Source of the DNA: Hyphomicrobiales bacterium
GTDB lineage: Bacteria; Pseudomonadota; Alphaproteobacteria; Rhizobiales; JALURZ01
Length of the DNA stretch: 35,021 nt
Reading direction: 5' to 3'
NCBI GenBank assembly: GCA_027058735.1
Contig: JALURZ010000070.1
Location: 1-35,021 of the forward strand
The notes under the pieces were generated by a model that was not told the DNA's origin, made no database searches, and saw only the letters and a program-made list of their open reading frames with translations. Positions within the stretch are counted from its first letter, which is position 1, and the number at the start of each line of letters is the position of its first letter. The translations under genes were made by a program, and so were the position numbers. Of the stretch, positions 17,740 to 24,469 are shown piece by piece.

Positions 17740-18474
17740 TCAGGGCGACGCGGCGAGGCCCGATATCATGGTTTCGCGCGACAGCGGTCTGTCCAGTCCG
17801 CGCGGCCCCCACACATGGCGCTGCAGAAAAAACCCGGTCAGCGCGAAGCCCGCAACGATCTGCTCGCCATCGGGCGCGGCGGCGTCCTGCCCGTTCGCCG
17901 CCAGCAGAAAGGCGGGAAGCGCCAGCAGCCTGTCCTTGTAGGGTTCGCCGGCGCTGGCGCTCACCGCCCTGGCTGATTTCGGCGACACATAGATCAGTTC
18001 ATCCTTGCGCCCGGTGGCCGCGCATTCGCCAAGATCGAGACCGAACCCGAGATCGTCCAGCAGGCCCAGTTCCCAGCGCGCCATCATGGCCGGCCACAGG
18101 TCGCCGGCCTCCAGCGCTTCAAGCACCATCACGAACACATCGTAAAGCCGGGGATGAGCCTCCCGTTCGGGCAGCAATGCGGCCAGTTGGCACAGTGAAT
18201 TAAGAGCGGCCAGCTTCGCGCGCTGCGACATCAAGGAGGCGGCGCGCAGATGTTCGGGCTCTATGGTGAAATGGCCCAGATGCTCCGAAAGCCGGGCGCG
18301 CCAGAGCGCCTGGACGCCATTGCCGGGCTGGAGCACCGCGCGCAGCCGCCGCGAGCGCCCGCCGCGCACAAGACCCAGATGGCGGCCGTGCCGGCGCGTG
18401 AAAATATCGACGATCGCACTGGTCTCGCCATGCCGCCGCACGCTGAGGACGGTTCCGTTTTCCCGCCATTCCAT
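17740..18474 (-). CDS. recO: DNA repair protein RecO
   Basis: RecO works with RecF and RecR to load RecA onto SSB-coated single-stranded DNA. The protein is 244 residues, normal length. It begins MEWRENGTVLSVRRHGETSA, the OB-fold start of alphaproteobacterial RecO, followed by a helical region and the C-terminal segment containing LGLDLGECAATG and YVSPKSARAVS. The open frame extends upstream but adds no conserved residues, so the ATG at 18474 is preferred; no clear Shine-Dalgarno precedes it. recO usually follows era directly in this class, whereas here a nucleotide cyclase gene lies between them and recO starts 65 nt after that gene's stop. It may depend on readthrough from the cyclase promoter. 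Confidence 0.92.
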   Translation of the reverse strand: MEWRENGTVLSVRRHGETSAIVDIFTRRHGRHLGLVRGGRSRRLRAVLQPGNGVQALWRARLSEHLGHFTIEPEHLRAASLMSQRAKLAALNSLCQLAALLPEREAHPRLYDVFVMVLEALEAGDLWPAMMARWELGLLDDLGFGLDLGECAATGRKDELIYVSPKSARAVSASAGEPYKDRLLALPAFLLAANGQDAAAPDGEQIVAGFALTGFFLQRHVWGPRGLDRPLSRETMISGLAASP

Positions 18475-18539
18475 AAGATCAACAGCAATGCCCCATCGAT
18501 CCCAATTCGTCAAATGGCCCGTAACGGCGGGAATGCCGG

Positions 18540-19820
18540 TCAGTGATGCTGCCTGCCGGCCGGCGCCGCGGCGGTGCGCGCCGCGCCGGCCCGTCTCTTG
18601 AGCGGCAGCGCGGATGGATCGTCGCGCAACGCAAACAATTCCATTTTCTGGCTGACCCCCTCCAGACGGTGCAGCCCGGCCGATACCCACAGTTCCGGCT
18701 CCAGATCGGCAATTTCCTTGGTCGCCAGCGCGTTGGGCTCGACGGATTTGGTCAGTTTCTCGATGCGCGCGACTTCATTGACCGTCGGCCCGATTACCGA
18801 GAAGGACAGCCGGTGCGGCACGCCGATATTCCCGAACATGACGGTCCCGGTATTCAGCCCGATGCCAAACCGGATATCGGGAAGTCCGGCTTTTTTCCGC
18901 CGCGCGTTGGTGGCTTCCACGGCCTTCTGGGAATTTCGCATGGCCAGCGCGGCCGCACGCGCGGCAGCTGGAAGATCATCCTTCCCCTGATAGGGAAAAA
19001 TGGCGAGCACGGCGTCGCCGACAAAATCGAGCACATCGCCGCCGGCCTCGATTATGGGCGTCGCGGAACATTCGAAATAGCAATTGAGCAGGCCGATGAA
19101 CTCCTCGCTGCTCATGGTATCGGCCAGCGCGGTAGACCGGCGCAGATCGCTGTACCACACGATCGCCTTTGTCGCATGGCCGTCGCCACGGCGGATCTCC
19201 CCGCGCAGGACCCGGTCGCCGGCCTGCCTGCCCAGATAGGTCTCGGTGATGTTGCGGGCGATACGCGCCTGGATCGCCGTCTTGCACGCCACCGCGAACC
19301 GGCGCTGGATGCGCTTCAGCGTCGCGATATCGTTGTCGCTGAACCCGCCCGCGCGGTCGGGCGACCATGTCACGACGACGCCCGGCGCCGACTTTGCATC
19401 GCCGCCCACCACACCGGGAAAAACCGTCTTGATCATGAGATAGTCGGTCAGGCCCTGCTCGGCCAGTTCTTCCAGAAGAGTGAAATCGACAACCTTGTCC
19501 GGCCCATCGAGGCGGCGTCTGAGAACGGTTACTTTGTGATCGGCCAGATATTTCACAGGACTGCGCAGCCATTCATCGGACTCGATATCCTGGTGCGCGA
19601 ATTGCGACAGGGTCGTTTTCTCGCCCCGCTTCCAGAGAACGGTTTCGGCCTGAAACAGGGGATGCAGCGTCGGCCAGATCAATCTGGCCCGGGCAATCGG
19701 CACGCCGACCGCGTGAAGCCGGTGGCAGACCCCTTCGAACATTTCAGCGATATCCGGCTCACTCAGGGCCTGATCGACCAGCCATTCCGCTATTTCCGAT
19801 ACAAGCGCTGTGTCAGCCAT
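18540..19820 (-). CDS. Class III adenylate/guanylate cyclase family protein
   Basis: This 426-residue soluble protein carries a class III nucleotide cyclase domain at about 215-400. The metal-binding aspartates are Asp225 (WYSDLRRST) and Asp269 (DFVGDAVLAIF), and the transition-state Asn/Arg pair lies in TVNEVARIEKL. The N-terminal 200 residues form a helical sensory-like region with TLHPLFQAETVLWKRG, a type I recall from rhizobial cyclases. Two purine-recognition positions look unusual: the Lys expected four residues before Asp269 is Asp265, and the position normally Asp or Thr before the Gly-x-Thr-Val-Asn segment is Ser. Whether it makes cAMP, cGMP or nothing is open. The C terminus is Ala/Arg-rich and disordered. 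It sits between era and recO and has its own promoter-like site. Confidence 0.9.
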   Translation of the reverse strand: MADTALVSEIAEWLVDQALSEPDIAEMFEGVCHRLHAVGVPIARARLIWPTLHPLFQAETVLWKRGEKTTLSQFAHQDIESDEWLRSPVKYLADHKVTVLRRRLDGPDKVVDFTLLEELAEQGLTDYLMIKTVFPGVVGGDAKSAPGVVVTWSPDRAGGFSDNDIATLKRIQRRFAVACKTAIQARIARNITETYLGRQAGDRVLRGEIRRGDGHATKAIVWYSDLRRSTALADTMSSEEFIGLLNCYFECSATPIIEAGGDVLDFVGDAVLAIFPYQGKDDLPAAARAAALAMRNSQKAVEATNARRKKAGLPDIRFGIGLNTGTVMFGNIGVPHRLSFSVIGPTVNEVARIEKLTKSVEPNALATKEIADLEPELWVSAGLHRLEGVSQKMELFALRDDPSALPLKRRAGAARTAAAPAGRQHH

Positions 19821-19882
19821 GCCGGGGATTGTCCTGATTGTGCCGCTGGCGCGTATCCGTCAATCGTCGCGCGCAAGCCTCA

Positions 19883-19910
19883 CAGATAATGCCGAATGCC
19901 GCAAGGTCAA
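19883..19910 (-). promoter_or_regulatory. Putative promoter of the cyclase gene
   Basis: On the minus strand TTGACC (19910-19905) and TATCTG (19888-19883) are 16 nt apart, a good sigma70-like pair, giving a predicted leader of about 55 nt before the cyclase ATG at 19820. It lies in the 242-nt gap after era, the longest gap inside the conserved block apart from the MITE region. This suggests that the cyclase, and perhaps recO, is expressed separately from lepB-rnc-era. The rest of the gap shows no terminator or other feature I recognise. Confidence 0.5.
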
Positions 19911-20062
19911 GTTATGCCCCCACCGGCGTACCGCTCATCGGCGTCGCCGGCGGTCCCGAGATGAAGGTCTTCGCGCCCGGCGAAACGATATTGCCGCGCC
20001 GTTCAGGCACAATCGCGGAAATGGCGGCAAGCCCGGCCAGCCTCTTGAAGGATTTTCCATGC

Positions 20063-20986
20063 TCAGGCTTTCGGATAGTCCAGCCCCATGGCGCGAAAGC
20101 GTTCGGGATCATCCCCCCACCCGCGCCTTACCTTGACAAACAAGAACAGATGCACCGCAGCGCCGATGGCGGTGGAAATTTCCGCGCGCGCCTGCGCCCC
20201 TATCGCCTTGATGGTCTGCCCGTTCCTGCCGATGACGATTTTTTTCTGGCTGTCGCGCTCAACGAAAATAACCTGCTCGATGCGCACCGACCCGTCCTTT
20301 CTGCGCGTCCAGCTTTCGGTTTCCACCGTCGAGGCATAGGGCAGTTCCTCGTGCAGGCGCAGATAGAGCTTTTCGCGCGTGATTTCAGACGCCATCTGGC
20401 GCATCGGAATATCGGCGATCTGATCTTCGGGATAGAGCCACGGACCCCGTGGCACGGCCCTGGCGAAGGTCTGTTTCAGGTCCGCGACCCCGTCCCCGCT
20501 CAGGGCCGACACCATGAAGGTCCGCGTGAAACCGGCCCGTTCGTTCAACGCCGCCGATATCTCCAGCAGCGCGGTGCGCGACACCAGATCGATCTTGTTG
20601 ATCACCAGTACAGGCTTGCGCGCAAGGCCCTCAATCCGGGAAAGCAGGGCCAGGCTTTCCGGCTTCTCCCACTGGCGCGCATCCACCAGCACCGCGACCG
20701 CGTCGGCATCCGCCGCACCGCTCCAGGCCGCCTCCACCATGGCTTCGTCGAGCCGGCGTCTGGGCACAAAAATTCCCGGCGTATCGACAAAGATGATCTG
20801 GCTTTGCCCCTCAAGGGCCACCGCACGGATGCGAAAGCGCGTCGTCTGCACCTTGTGTGTCACGGCCGCCACCTTGGCGCCCACCAGCGTGTTGAGCAGC
20901 GTGGACTTGCCGGCATTGGGCGCGCCGATCAGCGCGACAAAGCCGCAGCGCCGTTCGCCGGGGCCGGCCTGGTCCCTCGTGCTCAT
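20063..20986 (-). CDS. era: GTPase Era, 16S rRNA-binding ribosome assembly factor
   Basis: Era is an essential GTPase that binds the 3' end of 16S rRNA and helps mature the 30S subunit. The protein is 307 residues. The G domain has G1 GAPNAGKST (21-29), G3 DTPG (in IIFVDTPGIFVP) and G4 NKID. The C-terminal KH domain contains VIGRNGQTIKAIG. All are intact. The start overlaps the rnc stop by four bases (ATGA, 20986-20983), which fixes it. RNase III and Era therefore act on rRNA maturation from one coupled message. The usual next gene, recO, is displaced by a cyclase gene. Confidence 0.97.
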   Translation of the reverse strand: MSTRDQAGPGERRCGFVALIGAPNAGKSTLLNTLVGAKVAAVTHKVQTTRFRIRAVALEGQSQIIFVDTPGIFVPRRRLDEAMVEAAWSGAADADAVAVLVDARQWEKPESLALLSRIEGLARKPVLVINKIDLVSRTALLEISAALNERAGFTRTFMVSALSGDGVADLKQTFARAVPRGPWLYPEDQIADIPMRQMASEITREKLYLRLHEELPYASTVETESWTRRKDGSVRIEQVIFVERDSQKKIVIGRNGQTIKAIGAQARAEISTAIGAAVHLFLFVKVRRGWGDDPERFRAMGLDYPKA

Positions 20987-21690
20987 TTGCGTTCCCGCGC
21001 AGGGTCGTTGCGCTTCAAGAACCTTTTCGCCGCAACCTGTTCGGCCGCCTGTTTGGAAGTCCCCTCCCCGCGCACCGCGTCATATCCCTCGATTTCGACA
21101 GAGATGGTGAACACCGGCGCATGTTCCGGGCCCGAGCGCGCCGTGACACGGTAGGAAGGGCGCGCCAGCCGGCGCGACTGCGCCCATTCCTGCAACGCGG
21201 TCTTGGCGTCCCGGGGCACCGATTTCACCGACCGCAGATGCGGCCGCCAGAAGCGCTCGATGAAGCGCCGCGCCGCCGCCAGCCCGCCATCGAGATAGAT
21301 GGCCGCGATCAGGGCTTCGCAGGCATTGCCCAGAACCGCCATTTTCCCGCGCCCCCCCGCCCTGTCCTCGCCCTCGCCGAGAAACAGGTATTTGCCAAGA
21401 TTGATTTCGCGCGCGACCCTGGCGCAGGTCTCCTTGCGCACAAGGGCGTTGAAGCGGCGAGCAAGATCACCCTCATCGCTTTGCGGATAGGCGGCAAACA
21501 GCAGTTCCGATATCACCAGCCCCAGAACCCGGTCGCCCAGAAACTCGAGACGCTCATTGTTGGCCATGGGGCCTGTGCCGGCGCGCGCATCGAAGCTCGC
21601 ATGGACAAGGGCGGTGCGCAGAAGAGTATCATCGGAAAAGTCATGGCCGATGAGCGCCATCAGCTCCTCGCGATTGCCCGGCGCGCCCAC
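20983..21690 (-). CDS. rnc: Ribonuclease III
   Basis: RNase III cuts double-stranded RNA, including rRNA precursors. The protein is 235 residues with the endonuclease domain at about 8-150 and a dsRNA-binding domain at about 158-232 (ALQEWAQ to EQVAAKRFL). The signature NERLEFLGDRVLG (45-57) provides Glu46, Glu49 and Asp53. The second metal-binding block reads GNACEALIAA, with Glu125 present but Asn122 at the position of E. coli Asp114. I think an Asn here may be normal in some alphaproteobacteria but cannot confirm it. The gene starts 6 nt after the lepB stop and overlaps era by four bases. Confidence 0.95.
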   Translation of the reverse strand: MGAPGNREELMALIGHDFSDDTLLRTALVHASFDARAGTGPMANNERLEFLGDRVLGLVISELLFAAYPQSDEGDLARRFNALVRKETCARVAREINLGKYLFLGEGEDRAGGRGKMAVLGNACEALIAAIYLDGGLAAARRFIERFWRPHLRSVKSVPRDAKTALQEWAQSRRLARPSYRVTARSGPEHAPVFTISVEIEGYDAVRGEGTSKQAAEQVAAKRFLKRNDPARERK

Positions 21691-21696
21691 AGGCCC

Positions 21697-22467
21697 TCAC
21701 TTGACGGTGGTGAAGAAACGGCTCCAGCGGATTTCGGAGGGCCAGCGCCAGAATTCCCAGAACCGCGCACCGCCGCCGACGGAAAAGAAGATTATTTCCG
21801 CGCGTCCCACGAAGTTCTCAAAAGGAACAAACCCCACCTCGCTCAGGAACCGGCTGTCGGTCGAATTGTCGCGATTGTCACCCATCATGAAATAATGTCC
21901 GGCGGGCACCCGGTATTCGCGCGTGTTGTCGGCATAGCCCTGCCGGGTCAGGTCGAGTGTGGTATATTCGACGCCTTCGGGCAGACGCTCCCGGAAACGG
22001 GCGACGCGGCGCGTGTTGACAGGGCCGATCCGTTCGACAAAATCGTCCACCCGTTTGCGCGGCACGGGCTGCGAATTGATATACAGCACCCCGTCCCTCA
22101 TTTGAATGACATCGCCCGGCAGGCCGATGACGCGCTTGATGTAGTCGGTCGCGTTGTCACGGGGAAGTTTGAAAACCGCGACATCGCCTCGCTCGGGCTT
22201 GCTCGCCCAAATCCGTCCCGAAAACAGCGACAGGCCGAAAGGCAGGGAATATTTCGAGTATCCGTAGCTGAATTTTGAAACGAACAGATAGTCGCCAACC
22301 AGCAGCGTCGATTTCATCGAGCCGGAGGGTATGTTGAACGGCTGATACAGGAATGTTCGCACGATCATCGCCAGGATCAAGGCATGAATGATGACGCGGA
22401 CAAACTCACCGAAACCGCCCTCGCCAGATTTGCTTTTCTGTTTCGAATCTTCACTGGCTTCGGTCAT
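21697..22467 (-). CDS. lepB: Signal peptidase I
   Basis: LepB removes signal peptides from exported proteins at the periplasmic face of the inner membrane. From the ATG at 22467 it is 256 residues. A single membrane helix (about 22-40, VRVIIHALILAMIVRTFLY) is followed by the nucleophile Ser50 in PSGSMKSTL and the general-base Lys111 in DYIKRVIGLPGD. MGDNRDNSTDSR near the C terminus is the third conserved box. The frame is open to an ATG at 22530, but that codon lies on a predicted -10 element, so I prefer 22467, although AGAGG is 14 nt away, longer than ideal. It is tightly followed by rnc (6 nt). Confidence 0.94.
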   Translation of the reverse strand: MTEASEDSKQKSKSGEGGFGEFVRVIIHALILAMIVRTFLYQPFNIPSGSMKSTLLVGDYLFVSKFSYGYSKYSLPFGLSLFSGRIWASKPERGDVAVFKLPRDNATDYIKRVIGLPGDVIQMRDGVLYINSQPVPRKRVDDFVERIGPVNTRRVARFRERLPEGVEYTTLDLTRQGYADNTREYRVPAGHYFMMGDNRDNSTDSRFLSEVGFVPFENFVGRAEIIFFSVGGGARFWEFWRWPSEIRWSRFFTTVK

Positions 22468-22527
22468 GGCACTGAATCGAGCCTCTTTGTGGGGCGGGGA
22501 TATGGGCGACGCGATCTCACAGGCGGA

Positions 22528-22556
22528 CATATAGCGTCTGCATGACGCCGTTGCAA
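22528..22556 (-). promoter_or_regulatory. Putative promoter for lepB-rnc-era
   Basis: TTGCAA (22556-22551) and TATATG (22533-22528) on the minus strand are separated by 17 nt. Transcription would begin near 22521, giving a leader of about 55 nt to the lepB ATG. It lies in the 127-nt gap after acpS, the widest between rsh and era, and would separate lepB-rnc-era from the upstream genes. Confidence 0.45.
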
Positions 22557-22594
22557 ACGGTGCCGGGCCCGCGGCCTTTGGCGCGATCGCTTGT

Positions 22595-22990
22595 TCAGTT
22601 CACGCGCGCGATAATGACAAAGGCCTGCGCGAGGGGATAGTCGTCCGTGATGGTAAGGTGTATGTCGGCGCGCGCGTGCGGGCCCGCAAGCTGCTCCAGG
22701 CGCTTCAGCGCGCCACCGGTCAGTTTCAGCGTCGGCCTGCCCGAAGGCAGATTGACCACCCCCATGTCACGCCAGTAAACGCCCTGGCGCAGACCGGTCC
22801 CCAGCGCCTTGGAGCAGGCCTCCTTCGCCGCGAAGCGCTTTGCGTATGAGGCCGCCCGGGCGGCGCGGCGGTCGGACCTGGCCCGTTCGGTTTCGGTAAA
22901 AACCCGATGGGTAAAACGCTCCCCAAACCGCTCCAGCGTATGCTCGACACGGCGGATATCGATCAGATCGCTGCCAATCCCGATAATTAT
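22595..22990 (-). CDS. acpS: Holo-[acyl-carrier-protein] synthase, apparent AUA start
   Basis: AcpS transfers phosphopantetheine from CoA to acyl carrier protein. Read from 22990 the product is 131 residues, normal length, and its residues match the family: IIGIGSDLIDIRRVE with Asp8, KRFAAKEACSKALGTG with Glu57 and ITDDYPLAQAFVIIA at the end. No ATG, GTG or TTG exists in this frame near the start. The codon at the position of the usual Met is ATA (22990-22988), followed by ATT ATC GGG. GGAGG lies 7 nt upstream. The preceding gene pdxJ ends TAA, sharing ATAA with this codon. Other junctions here are ATGA, so one G-to-A change would explain both. ATT at 22987 is an alternative start. The start is therefore uncertain although the gene is not. 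Confidence 0.9.
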   Translation of the reverse strand: MIIGIGSDLIDIRRVEHTLERFGERFTHRVFTETERARSDRRAARAASYAKRFAAKEACSKALGTGLRQGVYWRDMGVVNLPSGRPTLKLTGGALKRLEQLAGPHARADIHLTITDDYPLAQAFVIIARVN

Positions 22991-23745
22991 GCCCGTGCCT
23001 CCGCCATCAACGCGCGCATCCGTCCGATACTTTCCGCCAGACCGCAGAATATGGCCTCGCCAATCAGGAAATGTCCAATATTGAGTTCGACGATATCGCC
23101 GATCGCGGCCACCGGGCCGACGGTCGCAAAACTCAGACCATGGCCGGCGTGCACTTCCAGGCCAAGTCCCGCCGCGCCTGCGGCCGATTGGCGAATGCGT
23201 TCGAGTTCGCGCGCGGCACCCGCCGCGCCGCCCTCGCCAAACGCATCGCAATAGGTGCCGGTGTGAAATTCAACGATGTCGGCGCCAACGCCCCGCGCGG
23301 CCGCGATCTGGTTCTCGTCGGGATCGATAAACAGCGAAATCCGGATGCCGGCCTCGCGCAGCGCCGCAACAAACGGGGCCAGCAGGTCCATGCCGCCGGC
23401 CACATCGAGGCCGCCTTCGGTGGTCAGTTCCTCGCGCCGCTCGGGCACCAGGCAGCACGCGTTGGGCCGGTGGCGCAGCGCGATATCGAGCATTTCGGGG
23501 GTCGCGGCCATTTCCAGATTGAGCGGCAGGGCGATCTCGCGGCGCAGGGCCGAAATATCGTCATCGCCAATGTGACGGCGGTCCTCGCGCAGATGCGCCG
23601 TAATGCCGTCCGCGCCGGCTTCTTCGGCGTGTTTGGCGGCGCGCAGCGGCTCTGGATGCGTCCCCCCCCGCGCGTTGCGGATCGTTGCAACGTGATCGAT
23701 GTTGACGCCAAGCCTCAGGGTACCCGGCCTTGCTTTCCCGGTCAT
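22987..23745 (-). CDS. pdxJ: Pyridoxine 5'-phosphate synthase
   Basis: PdxJ condenses 1-deoxyxylulose 5-phosphate with 3-amino-1-hydroxyacetone 1-phosphate to make pyridoxine 5'-phosphate, the last ring-forming step of the DXP-dependent vitamin B6 route. The protein is 252 residues, an (alpha/beta)8 barrel. Diagnostic segments are LRLGVNIDHVATIRNARGG near the N terminus, GADGITAHLREDRRHI, and EVHAGHGLSF with ELNIGHFLIGEAIF near the C terminus. The ATG at 23745 overlaps the stop of the DUF2062 gene (ATGA), which decides the start over longer open-frame options. Its own TAA overlaps the apparent acpS start. Confidence 0.96.
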   Translation of the reverse strand: MTGKARPGTLRLGVNIDHVATIRNARGGTHPEPLRAAKHAEEAGADGITAHLREDRRHIGDDDISALRREIALPLNLEMAATPEMLDIALRHRPNACCLVPERREELTTEGGLDVAGGMDLLAPFVAALREAGIRISLFIDPDENQIAAARGVGADIVEFHTGTYCDAFGEGGAAGAARELERIRQSAAGAAGLGLEVHAGHGLSFATVGPVAAIGDIVELNIGHFLIGEAIFCGLAESIGRMRALMAEARA

Positions 23746-24410
23746 GTTTCCTTGCCTGCGACCGGGCGCCGGTCCGCGCCCTTGGCGACCGGCGGATTCG
23801 GCGCGGGCGCAACGGGTCCCGCCCTTCGCCTGCCGCGCTCCTGGCAGCGGGCAAGGGTCCTGCGCCGCTTGGCCTGATAGGCTTGAACGGCCCACCGGAC
23901 CGGAAAATAGCAGATTGTCGCGCCCAGGATACCGAGGGGAATTCCGCCCACCAGCATGGGCATGAAGACCGGCAGAACGCGATCTGAAAATTCCGTCCAC
24001 ACCGCGACCGGGTTCGTCATCATCGCGAACAGGGAAAGCGTTGGCATGTCGATTTCGCCCGGCGCCGGCCCTTCGCCGCCAAGTATGAACTTGCCGAGCG
24101 AATAGGCTCCATACCAGATGAACGGAAAGGAAACCGGATTGCCGACAAATGTTCCAAACGCGGAGGCAAGCAGATGCCCCCGGGTCAACATCGCGCCCAG
24201 AAAGCCGATTACGAAATGAAACCCCATCAGCGGTGTGAACGAGGCAAACGCCCCGCAGGCGAATCCCATCGCCACCTCATGGGGCGTTCCCGACATGCGC
24301 TTGACCCGCTGCCAGGCATAGCCGATCGTCCGCCTCCAGCCGGAGCGCGGCCACAACAAGGTCCGCAATTTCTCGGAAAAGCTGGGCTTTTCTCGTCTCT
24401 TGAACAACAT
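23742..24410 (-). CDS. DUF2062 domain membrane protein
   Basis: This 222-residue inner-membrane protein has the DUF2062 core at about 25-180, with TPHEVAMGFACGAFASFTPLMGFH recognisable by FASFTPLMGFH, and GNPVSFPFIWYGAY. Two or three hydrophobic segments (about 58-77, 90-110, 145-175) are followed by a basic, Pro/Arg-rich cytoplasmic tail (180-222). The function of the family is not known to me. It keeps a conserved place between rsh and pdxJ in alphaproteobacteria. It overlaps pdxJ by four bases and follows rsh after 55 nt that include an inverted repeat. Confidence 0.88.
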   Translation of the reverse strand: MLFKRREKPSFSEKLRTLLWPRSGWRRTIGYAWQRVKRMSGTPHEVAMGFACGAFASFTPLMGFHFVIGFLGAMLTRGHLLASAFGTFVGNPVSFPFIWYGAYSLGKFILGGEGPAPGEIDMPTLSLFAMMTNPVAVWTEFSDRVLPVFMPMLVGGIPLGILGATICYFPVRWAVQAYQAKRRRTLARCQERGRRRAGPVAPAPNPPVAKGADRRPVAGKET

Positions 24411-24432
24411 AACACGTCTGCTTCTTGCACTT

Positions 24433-24469
24433 CTGATCGGCCGGAAAACCGGTGTTCCGGGCCGATCAG
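24433..24469. repeat. Inverted repeat at the rsh stop codon
   Basis: CTGATCGGCC (24433-24442) and GGCCGATCAG (24460-24469) are perfect 10-bp arms around a 17-nt loop that itself contains CCGG/CCGG pairing. The arm overlaps the rsh stop codon (24468-24466). There is no U-run on the minus strand, so it looks like a transcript-stabilising or pausing hairpin rather than a full terminator. Confidence 0.55.
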
